From positions 1 to 64,000 of the forward strand of contig NZ_JAVDPZ010000012.1 of NCBI RefSeq assembly GCF_031453995.1: DNA of 64,000 nucleotides, read 5' to 3'. Shown in pieces: positions 54,134-62,737 of the stretch (position 1 is the first letter of the stretch; each line of letters opens with the position of its first letter). The position numbers were made by a program, and so were the translations under genes. The DNA comes from Nitrobacter vulgaris. GTDB lineage: Bacteria > Pseudomonadota > Alphaproteobacteria > Rhizobiales > Xanthobacteraceae. The notes below the pieces were generated by a model that made no database searches, was not told where the DNA came from, and saw nothing but the letters and a program-made list of their open reading frames with translations.

Positions 54134-54403
54134 ATGGACTTTGAAATGGTTTTCGCAGCCGCATTGCTCACTGACGACATACTCGCTGCAATTCATGACC
54201 TGCATGCCTACGCAAACGGCGGCGGAACGTCCATTAGCCGTAACAGACTTCGCGAAATCGTCGATAAATACGTGACCTATGACGAGAAGGATTTTGCAGA
54301 ACTTCGCAGGGATGTGGATTGGAGCGCTGTTGTATCGTATTGGCGCGAAGCGGTCGCGCACATGGAAGAGGCGATCAAGGGAGAAGTTCCCGTGTACAAA
54401 TAA
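54134..54403 (+). CDS. Small hypothetical protein
   Basis: 89 residues, mixed helical and acidic (FEMVFAAALLTDDILAAIHD, RNRLREIVDKYVTYDEKDF, WSAVVSYWREAVAHMEEAIK). The ATG at 54134 follows TGGAGATTGAGAA, an acceptable ribosome site. Composition is protein-like, without low-complexity bias. No family recognised. It sits in a region of remnants, so it may be cargo of a decayed element. Confidence 0.5.
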   Translation: MDFEMVFAAALLTDDILAAIHDLHAYANGGGTSISRNRLREIVDKYVTYDEKDFAELRRDVDWSAVVSYWREAVAHMEEAIKGEVPVYK

Positions 54404-54851
54404 GTCTCGGGACAAATTCGAAAGTGCGCCATTTCGCGCGAAGCGGTCGATTGCGCCGGCGCAAATGCTACGAGATGAGATGCCGAGCAATGGCGTGAGC
54501 TAAGGGGCATATCGATGCAGTGGAAGCAGTACCGACGACGCTGACAGCGGTGAGTTCGCGAGTGCGGTCTTGCTAAAAGTATGGTGAACCGCCAAGGGAT
54601 CATCGGCACTTTAAACGGCGCGCGACGTCCTGCTCTCCGCTCGCGCCGTTCACGTGCTATCAGGGTAGACGCCGTGAATCACCCTACCTATATCGCAGCG
54701 CCTCACAACGTAATCTGCTTGCCAGCGTCCCAACTTCGTTGAAGGGCGACTACCGTGAACACGGTGAGGCCGATATGGCAGTTAACCTATTCACTCTTTG
54801 GTGCCCTGGTTCGTCCGTGCTGGCAACTCGCGAACATGTTCGCGGCCCGCT
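54404..54851. other. Gap without supported gene; contains a perfect 16-base palindrome
   Basis: Nothing coding is convincing. CGCGAACATGTTCGCG at 54829-54844 is perfectly palindromic and lies just past the stop of the minus-strand ORF at 54852-55091; it could be a protein site or a hairpin. Confidence 0.45.
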
Positions 54852-55091
54852 TCATCCGATCTCAGATGACTGACTCGGGCTATGGATGCGTTCGGCAAGT
54901 TCGTGCAGGCATTCCACCGCGTGGCTACGTTCCACACCTTGCAAAGTGGTCAACCAATCTTCAACGGCGCACATCACACCGAATGAAACTTCGTGGTCCG
55001 AGAACTTCTCGAAGCTCTGCAACTTGCTCAGAAATAGCTTCGTTTGATCTTCAACGATCTCTGAGTTCCAAACGATATCTGAGTTCCGCAT
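54852..55091 (-). CDS. Small hypothetical protein
   Basis: 79 residues (opening MRNSDIVWNSEIVEDQTKLF; then LSKLQSFEKFSDHEVSFGVM, CAVEDWLTTLQGVERSHAVE). AAGGAAG lies six bases before the ATG at 55091, a good ribosome site. The chain is amphipathic helical with two Cys and looks like a real small cytoplasmic protein. No family recognised. The surrounding DNA is more A/T-rich than the rest of the window, consistent with transferred DNA. Confidence 0.5.
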   Translation of the reverse strand: MRNSDIVWNSEIVEDQTKLFLSKLQSFEKFSDHEVSFGVMCAVEDWLTTLQGVERSHAVECLHELAERIHSPSQSSEIG

Positions 55092-55649
55092 AGCATTCTT
55101 CCTTTTGGGTCGACTCGATTGTTACTTCAAAAGGCAAACGTGGCAGAACAATAGCGATGAAGTCGATGAATGACTCACGAAATATTACCCGAGTATCCTT
55201 TTTATGTAGCAGAGTTGTGCAACGATTTGGTTAAGTGCTCGTTCCATCTGGATCTGGAATCTCTTTAGCGTTTCAAACACAATGCTCCTAGTCGCGAACT
55301 ATGCGCTTCCTCCTGTTCAGCGCAAGCCGACGAAGAAATAGAAAACCTGTGCCGGGAACGTTGTGGCGGTGAGCGCTCGTTTCGCCGCCTTCGTCGTTCA
55401 GATGGCGTTTGGCGTCTGTTGGATCGTTGCTCTGAGAGAGAGCCTGCCTGATCGGGACTGCCGGCCCGGTACCAACACTGGGGGGATGGACCGGCAGCCC
55501 CTAGCCGGACGCCTCCCGGCTCTCCGATCATATTCGAAAGATCACCAGGGAATCCATGCGACGATCCGTCATCTTGGCGGCGATGGTTCGTGATGACGGC
55601 CGCGCAACTGCGCGGCGCTGCATGCTTCAAGGCGATGTCTGCGGCGACC
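55092..55649. other. Gap, partly A/T-rich, without supported gene
   Basis: The first ~170 bases are visibly A/T-rich (for example AAATATTACCCGAG and TCCTTTTTATGTAGCAG). ORFs on either strand are Arg/Ser-rich and unsupported. It reads as decayed foreign DNA next to the integrase fragment. Confidence 0.45.
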
Positions 55650-55861
55650 TGTCAGTGTCACGATGGCCCCGCGATGCATCGATAGAGATGTTGCGATGAT
55701 GTCGGTGCTTTTGATGTCGGTGCAATCCATGTTCGCAATGCGGCAGGTCTGATCGACCGCAGCACCTGAGCTTTCGTTTTACCGATTTCCTTCCGCGGCA
55801 TGGCGATGTACTTGTCGATCGCATCGCCCAGCGTGGAGTTCAAGCCCACAGCGCTTCGTCA
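55650..55861 (-). pseudogene. Site-specific integrase fragment (N-terminal, core-binding part)
   Basis: On minus, one frame reads NSTLGDAIDKYIAMPRKEIG then KTKAQVLRSI. After a one-frame slip it continues QTCRIANMDCTDIKSTDIIA. This is the wording of the core-binding domain of phage-type tyrosine integrases (typically LGEALDRY, GKTKAQVLR, IADMRC, ITSADI). Only about 60-70 residues remain; the catalytic domain with its R-H-R-Y residues is absent. It abuts the start of dusA, a known integration target. Confidence 0.65.
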
Positions 55862-55887
55862 TCCGCGCCTGTAAGATATTGGTTAGA

Positions 55888-56973
55888 ATGAAAAAATCTG
55901 CAAAGAAATATGAATCCATATTTAGCGTCGCCCCGATGATGGAGTGGACCGATCGGCATTGCCGCGTGTTCCATCGCCTGCTCGCGCGCAAGGCGCGGCT
56001 CTATACCGAAATGCTCACGACCGGCGCGGTGATTCATGGCGCGCGCGATCGGTTGCTTGGGTTCAGCGACGTCGAACACCCGGTCGCGCTCCAGCTTGGT
56101 GGATCGAATCCAGTTGATCTCGCTACTTCAGCAAAGATCGGCGAGGATTTCGGTTACGACGAAATCAATCTGAATGTCGGCTGCCCGTCAGACCGGGTGA
56201 AGGACGGCCGGTTCGGAGCTTGTTTGATGGCTGAGCCGGACGTCGTTGCCGAGACTGTCAACGCCATGAAACGCGCAGTGTCTATTCCGGTCACCGTGAA
56301 GTGCAGAATCGGAATCGACAACCAGGATCCGGAAACAGGCCTTGACACATTCGCGCGCAAGGTCAACGACGCCGGCGTCGATGCGCTGATCGTCCACGCG
56401 CGGAAAGCCTGGCTCCAGGGACTATCTCCGAAGGAAAATCGCGATATCCCGCCGCTGGATTATGACAGGGTTTACCGGTTGAAAGCCTCGCTTCCCGACC
56501 TGCCTATCATTGTCAACGGTGGCATCGGCGGGATCTCGGAAGCGAAACAACATCTGGCGCATGCCGATGGCGTCATGCTGGGTCGCGCTGCCTATCACGA
56601 GCCGCGGCTTCTGCTGAAAGTCGATACCGAGCTCTTCGGCGAGGCAGCTCCGTACGCGACGATGAAGCGTGCGCTGGAGGCCATGATACCCTACATCGAA
56701 GATCAACTGGCAGGCGGCGCGCGGTTGCATTCCATCACCCGGCATCTTGTCGGCGCGTTTCATGGCGTGCCGGGGGGACGGGCGTTTCGGCGCTATCTTG
56801 CCGAGAACGCTGTGAAGGCCGATGCCGGTGTCGATATTCTGCGGGAGGCGATTGCGCTGGTGGATGAGCTTCCGGCGTATTCCGTAAACGTGGATAGCTC
56901 GGGGTCGGAACGCGCTGCTCATAGCGCACGCACGATCAGGACCAGTACGGCGAAGCTCGCCACGTCGGCATAG
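55888..56973 (+). CDS. dusA: tRNA-dihydrouridine synthase A
   Basis: 361 residues from ATG 55888 (a TTG nine bases earlier is in frame). FMN barrel with FSVAPMMEWTDRHCRVFHRL, LYTEMLTTGAVIHGARDR, catalytic Cys in NLNVGCPSDRVKDGRFGACL, TVKCRIGIDNQD and IVNGGIGG. It reduces U20/U20a in tRNA. The first dozen codons (MKKSAKKYESIF) are Lys-rich and A/T-rich, unlike the rest, and there is no clear ribosome site. This fits a 5' end rebuilt by an element that integrated in dusA. The C-terminus has an extra ~25 polar residues. Confidence 0.93.
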   Translation: MKKSAKKYESIFSVAPMMEWTDRHCRVFHRLLARKARLYTEMLTTGAVIHGARDRLLGFSDVEHPVALQLGGSNPVDLATSAKIGEDFGYDEINLNVGCPSDRVKDGRFGACLMAEPDVVAETVNAMKRAVSIPVTVKCRIGIDNQDPETGLDTFARKVNDAGVDALIVHARKAWLQGLSPKENRDIPPLDYDRVYRLKASLPDLPIIVNGGIGGISEAKQHLAHADGVMLGRAAYHEPRLLLKVDTELFGEAAPYATMKRALEAMIPYIEDQLAGGARLHSITRHLVGAFHGVPGGRAFRRYLAENAVKADAGVDILREAIALVDELPAYSVNVDSSGSERAAHSARTIRTSTAKLATSA

Positions 56974-57091
56974 TGGCCGAACGAAATTCAAAATCGGAAT
57001 CCTTATCCGCGCGACATGCCGCTACGTCGCGTTCGTGAAGTATGACCACGTTTATATTCCAGGTTCGTCAACAAAGGCGGCGATCTGACGA

Positions 57092-58108
57092 TTACGCCAG
57101 CATGGCATCGAGAGCCGGTGTGGTCAGTTCAGTGACGGCATCGCCGTGCCTAAAGAGGACAAGCGCCGCAAGCTCGTGCTTGACGGCGAAATCGACACCG
57201 GCGTCCGGTCCCAGCACCATCAGCGCCGTGGCGTAGCCATCCGCTTCCATGCACGAGCGATGCAGGACCGTCGCAGTCATCATGCCGTTAGCGATCGGCC
57301 ATCCGGTTCGCGGATCCAGGGTGTGGGAGAAGTGGTCCGCGCCGCGTGTGAAACCGCGTTCGCATCCGGACGTCGCGATCGCAAGCTGGTGCAATGCGAC
57401 CAGAATCGATTCGGCGGCGACATCGGTCGTCGACCGCTCCGGTCGGTCGATCTCGACCCACCACGGGCTGCCGTCCGGTTTCACGCCGTGGCCTCGCAAT
57501 TCGCCGCCGATCTCCACCAACGCGTTGTGAATCCCAAGCTCGCCCAACGTTTCCGCCACCAGATCGACCGCAAATCCTTTGGCGATGCCACAGAGATCAA
57601 GCGGTCCGCAATTGGATCGCCGCAGGCGTCGGGCGCTGGTATCGAGGTCAAGCTGTTGCCATCCGCATTCTCTGTGGCGTCGAGCAACCTCATCAGACGG
57701 TGGCGGCGAGCCGCGCGAGCCGCTCGGGCCAAAACCCCAGAGATCGACCAGCGCTCCCATGGTGGGATCGTAAGCGCCGCCGGATTCCGCCGCGATGCGC
57801 AGCGCGCTCGCCATGACGCGGCCGAATTCCCGTGGCAGATCCTGCCATTGGTTCAGCGCCAAGCGGTTAAACCGGCTGATGTCGGACTGGCTTTCCCACG
57901 GGCTCATCTGCGCGGTCACGCGCTCGAGGGCCAGCGGAATCATCCGATTCACCGTTTGCACGCTTGTCGACGAGCCAACAAACTTGACCGACCAGGTGGT
58001 GCCCATGGTCGAGCCGGCCAGCTCTCGGATGCGCTCGCCCGCAGGTGCAGCGTGCGGCATCTCCGGGATTGTCGGGATAGCCACACGCCGCGTGATCGAC
58101 GCCGTCAT
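57092..58108 (-). CDS. apbE: FAD:protein FMN transferase (ApbE)
   Basis: 338 residues. Motifs in order: STMGTTWSVKFVG near 33, MSPWESQSDISRFNRL near 68, YDPTMGALVDLWGFGP, the LCGIAKGFAVDLVAETL nucleotide segment, ALVEIGGELRGHG, DHFSHTLDPRTGWPI and GMMTATVLH with the metal-binding Thr. It attaches FMN by a phosphoester bond to Thr/Ser of extracytoplasmic proteins. No lipobox or strong signal peptide is seen, unusual for a periplasmic ApbE. Last gene of an operon with PepSY, DUF2271 and DUF4198 genes; 8 bases after the DUF4198 stop. Confidence 0.93.
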   Translation of the reverse strand: MTASITRRVAIPTIPEMPHAAPAGERIRELAGSTMGTTWSVKFVGSSTSVQTVNRMIPLALERVTAQMSPWESQSDISRFNRLALNQWQDLPREFGRVMASALRIAAESGGAYDPTMGALVDLWGFGPSGSRGSPPPSDEVARRHRECGWQQLDLDTSARRLRRSNCGPLDLCGIAKGFAVDLVAETLGELGIHNALVEIGGELRGHGVKPDGSPWWVEIDRPERSTTDVAAESILVALHQLAIATSGCERGFTRGADHFSHTLDPRTGWPIANGMMTATVLHRSCMEADGYATALMVLGPDAGVDFAVKHELAALVLFRHGDAVTELTTPALDAMLA

Positions 58109-58116
58109 GGGCGTGG

Positions 58117-58926
58117 TTACTGCGGCAGCACTTCGACCGTGGTGATGTAAGTGCTGCGGCGCTGGGCGTCCTTGATCTTGCTCTTGTCGTCTTGCACTGA
58201 TGCTTTCATCCAGTAGAAACCGGGATCCGGGAAGGTGATGCTGAAGGTGCCGGTCTCGTCGGTCGTTGCCTTGCTCTCGTTCAGTGTATCGCGATAGCGG
58301 ATTCCGCCGGGAACAATTTCCACCGCGACACCAGTGGCGGGCTGGCCGTCCATTACGAGACGGAACGTCGCCTTCTCTCCAACCATCAGACTGTTCGGAT
58401 GCGTCACCGGGATCATCTCGAGTCCGACGCCGGTTGGTTTCAGTGTGTCAACTGAGGGCTTCCCCGATGTAACGAAGGATTCGATTCGGCTGCGGTTTTC
58501 CGTGACCTTTACGTCGGTCGCCTTGGCGGGAATGGCCTTGGCTAGTTCGTCAGGCTTGCCGCGCCAGCGCTTGTTCTCTCCGTCCAGTTTATAGCTGGCG
58601 AACAGACCCTGCTGGGTCAACATCAATTTGTAGGTGCCGGGTTGCGCCAGTTTGAAATCGAAGGTGTTGCGGAAGTGGCCTTTAGTCAGATTCTCCGGCG
58701 CGACGGCTTTGCCGTCGGGGCCCTCGATCGTGAGGTTGTCGAGTGGCAACGGGTTATGTTCAAAATAGAAGAGGTCGTTGGAGATGGCGCCATCGACCGT
58801 GACCCAGAGGTCAGGGCCGGACAGCACGGTTGCCGATGGCAGCAGCCAGGGGCGGTGAGCCTGCGCGGGCAGGGCAAGCAGCGAGACCGCCGCAGCGATC
58901 AATGCGAACTTGAGGTGGTTGGTCAT
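58117..58926 (-). CDS. DUF4198 periplasmic protein
   Basis: 269 residues from ATG 58926 with GGAAAGGA upstream; the frame is open further but holds repeat-derived sequence. A signal peptide (ending LALPAQA) is followed at once by HRPWLLPSATVLSG, the usual DUF4198 N-terminus with an exposed His. Beta-sandwich segments follow (LWVTVDGAISNDLFYFEHNP, KLMLTQQGLFASYKLDGENK, KATFRLVMDGQPATGVAVEI). Relatives lie beside nickel, cobalt or iron uptake genes and may bind metal. In this operon it likely works with ApbE and the PepSY protein. Confidence 0.88.
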   Translation of the reverse strand: MTNHLKFALIAAAVSLLALPAQAHRPWLLPSATVLSGPDLWVTVDGAISNDLFYFEHNPLPLDNLTIEGPDGKAVAPENLTKGHFRNTFDFKLAQPGTYKLMLTQQGLFASYKLDGENKRWRGKPDELAKAIPAKATDVKVTENRSRIESFVTSGKPSVDTLKPTGVGLEMIPVTHPNSLMVGEKATFRLVMDGQPATGVAVEIVPGGIRYRDTLNESKATTDETGTFSITFPDPGFYWMKASVQDDKSKIKDAQRRSTYITTVEVLPQ

Positions 58927-58991
58927 GGCGAAATCCTTTCCATGAAAGCTGTGAAAGCGATAAATGCACGGCGTCTTCGTAGGCGCGCGGA

Positions 58992-59094
58992 TCAGAGCGT
59001 TTTCGAACGACGTGAATACCGGCTCTCGTGAAGAAAACGCGTCAGATCGAATTGAGAATTCCGCTTCTGATTTCATCAGAAGCGAAAGCTCTAT
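58992..59094. repeat. Dispersed palindromic repeat family 1, copy 3
   Basis: Two hairpins: GCGTTTTC...GAAAACGC (8-base arms) and CGCTTCTGAT-TTC-ATCAGAAGCG (perfect 10-base arms). Its last CTA (59091-59093) is the TAG stop codon of the DUF2271 gene. It lies within the operon, between DUF2271 and DUF4198 genes. Confidence 0.88.
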
Positions 59095-59603
59095 GGATTC
59101 AATTTCAATGTGACTGTGCCAAGCTCACGTTCACCCTTGGCTTCGCTGGTTGCCGGGGCTTTCGGCGGCCATTCGAATGGGATTTTCAGCAGCTCACGGC
59201 CGCCGACTTCGCGAGCGGCCTCGATGACGAGCTGGTATTTGCCGGGGGGCAGTCCTTCGAGCGGCTTGCCGGCGCTATCAAACTTGATCTGATGGGTACC
59301 GGGCGCGCGGGTTGGACTGGACAATCCATCGACGGGCATCGTCAGTTCGCGGCCCGAGCGGCGCCACCACTGCCGCATGTCCTTGAGCCACTTCGTACCC
59401 TCGTTTTTCTTGTGGTTGACGTCGTACCACACGGCGAGGTTGGTGATCTTGCCGCCGTCTGCCTGTTCCACCCACATGGCGACGTAAGGCTTGTGGTACT
59501 CGGCGACGGCGAGCTGGGGAATATCTATGCTGATCGTCGCCTCGGAGGCCAGCGACGAGCCTGCGGCAAGGGTCGAGAGTGCGGCGGAAATCAGGAGACG
59601 CAT
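59091..59603 (-). CDS. DUF2271 periplasmic protein
   Basis: 170 residues. A signal peptide (about 1-20, ending GSSLAS) precedes an immunoglobulin-like domain: IDIPQLAVAEYHKPYVAMWV, ITNLAVWYDVNHKKNEG, WLKDMRQWWRRSGRELTMPV, GTHQIKFDSAGKPLEGLPPG and YQLVIEAAREVGGREL. This is the DUF2271 pattern, a family repeatedly found with PepSY and ApbE genes. The stop codon is supplied by a repeat element. It follows the PepSY gene by 10 bases. Confidence 0.9.
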   Translation of the reverse strand: MRLLISAALSTLAAGSSLASEATISIDIPQLAVAEYHKPYVAMWVEQADGGKITNLAVWYDVNHKKNEGTKWLKDMRQWWRRSGRELTMPVDGLSSPTRAPGTHQIKFDSAGKPLEGLPPGKYQLVIEAAREVGGRELLKIPFEWPPKAPATSEAKGERELGTVTLKLNP

Positions 59604-59613
59604 TGTTTACCTT

Positions 59614-60276
59614 CTAGCCATGAATGAGAAAAACAACGAGCAGGGTCGGAATAATCAGTCCCATGGTCACGACGGGCCAGGTGGCCGGGCGCCGTTTGGC
59701 ATGAAGCTGCAGAAGCAACAGGCCGGTGAGGCAGAAAATGATTGCGGCGGCGGCAAACACGTCGATGAACCAGCTCCACGCCTTGCCGGTGTGGCGACCC
59801 TTGTGCAAATCATTGAGATAGGCGATCCAGCCGCGGCTGGTGATCTCATACGACACCGCACCACTGTCGCGCTGGATGCTGAGCCATGCGTCGCCGCCAG
59901 GCTGAGGCAGGGCGACATAAACCTCATCGGGCGACCATTCAGTGTCGCGTCCGGCGGTGTTGACGTTGACCTCGCGCCGCAACCACTCGCTGATACTCGG
60001 CGGCAGAGCCGCCTTGGTTTCGCCTGGATCAGACGTCAGGTCGGCGATCAGCGCCTGTGGCAGTTGTGCCTGACGCATCGCAACCGCGGGCTTGGATTCG
60101 ATTTGACCGGCATTGTTCAGCGTAATTCCGGTCAGGGCGAACAGCAACATACCGATCAAACAGAGGCCTGAGCTGATCCAATGCCACTGATAGAGCTGAT
60201 TAATAAAGAAAGCGCGACGCTTCTTTCGCTGCCAGAGTTCGTTGCCCTCGACAGTCAATCGATCCGGATTGTCCAT
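59614..60276 (-). CDS. PepSY-associated transmembrane protein
   Basis: 220 residues. Membrane helices at about 32-55 (WISSGLCLIGMLLFALTGIT), 166-188 (SWFIDVFAAAAIIFCLTGLL) and 198-217. A periplasmic PepSY-like region lies between them (AWLSIQRDSGAVSYEITSRG, WIAYLNDLHKGRHTGKAW). Histidines near the helices (QWHWISSG, NDLHKGRHTG) may bind heme. First gene of the operon; ApbE at its end suggests electron flow to a flavinylated or iron-reducing periplasmic partner. No exact ApbE target motif (S/T-G-A-T/S) was found here: the nearest is SGAV. Confidence 0.9.
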   Translation of the reverse strand: MDNPDRLTVEGNELWQRKKRRAFFINQLYQWHWISSGLCLIGMLLFALTGITLNNAGQIESKPAVAMRQAQLPQALIADLTSDPGETKAALPPSISEWLRREVNVNTAGRDTEWSPDEVYVALPQPGGDAWLSIQRDSGAVSYEITSRGWIAYLNDLHKGRHTGKAWSWFIDVFAAAAIIFCLTGLLLLQLHAKRRPATWPVVTMGLIIPTLLVVFLIHG

Positions 60277-60770
60277 TTATCTCGTCGCCGGGCCAGAATT
60301 CCGCAAATTCAAGAGGCGCGGGCGGCACCCCTCAGGTAGGCGAAAATTGTTTAGCGAAGCCGACCTGGCTTTACTACAGCACAAAATTAGGTTTGTTCTA
60401 AACTGAGTGCCCCGTTCCGAGGCGCATGAGTTTCCCCGGACATTGGCTGGCATAGTTTTGTTGCGGTTTGACGATCGAAGAGGGGTTCGATCGAGCCCTC
60501 ACCCTTCCCGTCCGGCTGACAGGCCGAGGCTAAGCGCAAGGCGCGACGCACTGGAATGACGCCCGCATTTTTTCTATATCATCCCCGGTTCCGGTTCCAG
60601 AATTCGCGTATTCTTTGCAAACCTATGATGTGAACTTCAGTCTCAAAGAGACACCAGCATCTTATCGTGTGAGTGGTTCAGAACTTCGCTTGACCGGATC
60701 CGCGGAAACAACAATTTCAAGTTTCTGAATCACGCTGATTTTTGCGTCAAGTTGATCGAGGGTAAACAAT
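60277..60770. other. Intergenic region between the PepSY operon and htpG
   Basis: No gene. It contains diverged repeat copy B (60598-60730) and should hold the divergent promoters. I saw no CIRCE element for htpG. Confidence 0.5.
60598..60730. repeat. Two-hairpin dispersed repeat, copy B (diverged)
   Basis: It aligns along most of its length with copy A at 27718-27874: for example AACCTATGATGTGAACTTC against AACCTTTGATGCGAACTTC, then TCAAAGAGACACCAGCATC against TCAAAGGGACACTAGCAAC, then TGAGTGGTTCAGAACTTCGC. The arms are no longer perfect complements. Confidence 0.7.
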
Positions 60771-62684
60771 ATGACTTCGACAATCGACAAGGATGGTGCG
60801 GCCGAAAGCCGGGTGTTTGAAGCGGATGTGGCCAAGCTGCTCCAGATGATGGTGCACTCGGTTTATTCCGACAAAGACGTGTTCTTGCGGGAGTTGATTT
60901 CGAACGCGGCCGACGCTTGCGAGCGTCTGCGTTATGAAGCGATCAGCGATCCCACATTGCTGGCAGACGAGACCAGGCCGCAGATTTGCATAACCATTGA
61001 TGCGGAACGGCGGCAACTGACGGTCGAGGACAACGGTATCGGCATGAGCCGGGACGAGATGGTCGACGCCCTCGGAACGATCGCCCGGTCAGGCACTAAG
61101 GCTTTCATTGAGCAGGCTCAGGCCGCAGAGTCGGGCGACGGCGTCGCTCTGATCGGTCAGTTCGGGGTCGGCTTCTATTCGGCCTTCATGGTGGCGGATC
61201 AGGTCGATGTGATCTCACGGCGTGCGGACGCCAAAGAGGCATGGCGCTGGTCATCGGATGGGAAGGGCACATTCACGGTTACGCCTGTGGATGAAAGCGA
61301 AGCCCCTGCGAGAGGAACCCGTGTGACGCTTCATCTTACCGAAGACGCCACGGGATATACTGATCGGTTGAAGCTTGAACAAATGATCAGGGAGCAATCG
61401 GGTCATGTGCCGGTCCCGATCGCACTCGTCGAGAAGCCCGGCGCCGCTCCGACCGAGATTGCCGATGGCGCGGCGCTTTGGACCAAGCCGCGCGGCGAGA
61501 TTAACGCTTCCGAATACGCCGATTTCTACCGCAGCGTCGCAGGCCAATTCGACGAACCCGCGCTGACGGTGCATTTCCGCGCCGAGGGACGACAGGAGTT
61601 CACGGCGCTCCTGTTCGTACCGCAAAACCGGCCTTTCGATCTGTTCGAGCCGGACAAGAAGCAGCAGCTCAAACTTTACGTGAGGCGCGTTTTTATCACT
61701 GACGATGCCGATCTACTGCCCCGCTATCTGCGATTCGTGCGCGGTGTCGTCGACTCGGCGGACCTTCCGCTCAATATCTCGCGCGAAATGATTCAGGAAA
61801 GCCCGATCCTGGCCGCAATCAAGAAAAGCATGACCGGCCGTATCCTCAGCGAACTGGAGAAGCTTGCCGACAAAGACGCGGAGGCTTACGGGAAAATCTG
61901 GGAGGCCTTCGGTCCGATGTTCAAGGAGGGCATCTACGATGCCGCCGACCGGCGCGACACCATCCTGGGGCTCTCACGCTTCAAGACCACGGCCGGATCG
62001 CTGCGAAGCCTCAAGGACTATGTCGGCGCGCTGAAGGAAAATCAGACCTCGATCTACTATCTCGCCGGGCAGGATGCCGCGCGTCTCGAAGCCTCGCCCC
62101 ATCTGGAGGGCTTTCGCGCCCGCGGCGTGGAGGTCCTGCTGCTGTCCGATCCGGTCGACAGCTTTTGGGTCACGTCTGGACCGAGCTTCGAGGGAAAGCC
62201 GTTCAAATCCGTGACGCAGGGAGCGGCGGATCTGGCGGCAATTTCGCGCCTCGACGCGAGCCCCGAGCCTTCGCAGGACGTCAGCGCGGGTGTCGCGGAG
62301 TTCCTTGCCTTCCTCAAGACGACACTCGCGGACCTGGTTTCGGACGTTCGCTCGTCCGAGCGTCTCACCGACAGCCCGGTCTGCCTTGTCGCGTCCGAGT
62401 CAGGTTATGATCGGCAACTGGAAAAAATTCTCGTCGGTGTTGGACAATTGGCCGGCGTATCCAAGCCGGTGCTCGAGGTGAATCCGCGTCATCCGCTGAT
62501 CGCTTCGCTGGCAGCGCTCGGGGAAAGTGATAGCGAGTTCAAGGAGGACACCGCGCGAATGCTGCTCGACGACGCGCGCGTTCTCGACGGCGATCGCCCC
62601 AGTGATGCACTTGAGTTTTCCAAGCGCCTTGCCCGCATTGTCGAGCGGGGACTGCGTCGTTCGACCGCGGAGGGTAGCGATTGA
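60771..62684 (+). CDS. htpG: Molecular chaperone HtpG (Hsp90)
   Basis: 637 residues. GHKL ATPase motifs: FLRELISNAADACERLRYEA near 42, VEDNGIGMSRDEMVDALGTI near 84, IGQFGVGFYSAFMVAD near 128 and GTRVTLHL. Middle-domain landmarks LFVPQNRPFDLFEPDKKQQL, LKLYVRRVFI and LPLNISREMIQESPIL are in place, and the C-terminal dimer domain is complete. ATP-driven cytosolic chaperone. Divergent from the PepSY operon. Confidence 0.96.
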   Translation: MTSTIDKDGAAESRVFEADVAKLLQMMVHSVYSDKDVFLRELISNAADACERLRYEAISDPTLLADETRPQICITIDAERRQLTVEDNGIGMSRDEMVDALGTIARSGTKAFIEQAQAAESGDGVALIGQFGVGFYSAFMVADQVDVISRRADAKEAWRWSSDGKGTFTVTPVDESEAPARGTRVTLHLTEDATGYTDRLKLEQMIREQSGHVPVPIALVEKPGAAPTEIADGAALWTKPRGEINASEYADFYRSVAGQFDEPALTVHFRAEGRQEFTALLFVPQNRPFDLFEPDKKQQLKLYVRRVFITDDADLLPRYLRFVRGVVDSADLPLNISREMIQESPILAAIKKSMTGRILSELEKLADKDAEAYGKIWEAFGPMFKEGIYDAADRRDTILGLSRFKTTAGSLRSLKDYVGALKENQTSIYYLAGQDAARLEASPHLEGFRARGVEVLLLSDPVDSFWVTSGPSFEGKPFKSVTQGAADLAAISRLDASPEPSQDVSAGVAEFLAFLKTTLADLVSDVRSSERLTDSPVCLVASESGYDRQLEKILVGVGQLAGVSKPVLEVNPRHPLIASLAALGESDSEFKEDTARMLLDDARVLDGDRPSDALEFSKRLARIVERGLRRSTAEGSD

Positions 62685-62737
62685 TGGATGCTCGATGTGA
62701 GCGATCAAACCTGTAAATGATTGTGCGGCGGGCATGG

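Noticed and set aside
54829..54844. CGCGAACATGTTCGCG considered as a LexA box
   Set aside because: The alphaproteobacterial LexA site is a GTTC-N7-GTTC direct repeat; this is an inverted repeat and no SOS gene is adjacent. Kept only as a palindrome.
55265..55630. 121-codon minus-strand ORF
   Set aside because: Arg/Ser/Pro-rich with no motif; not convincing as a gene.
57146..58150. Long open frame (334 codons) antisense to apbE
   Set aside because: Shadow of apbE; Arg-rich composition and no recognisable domain.
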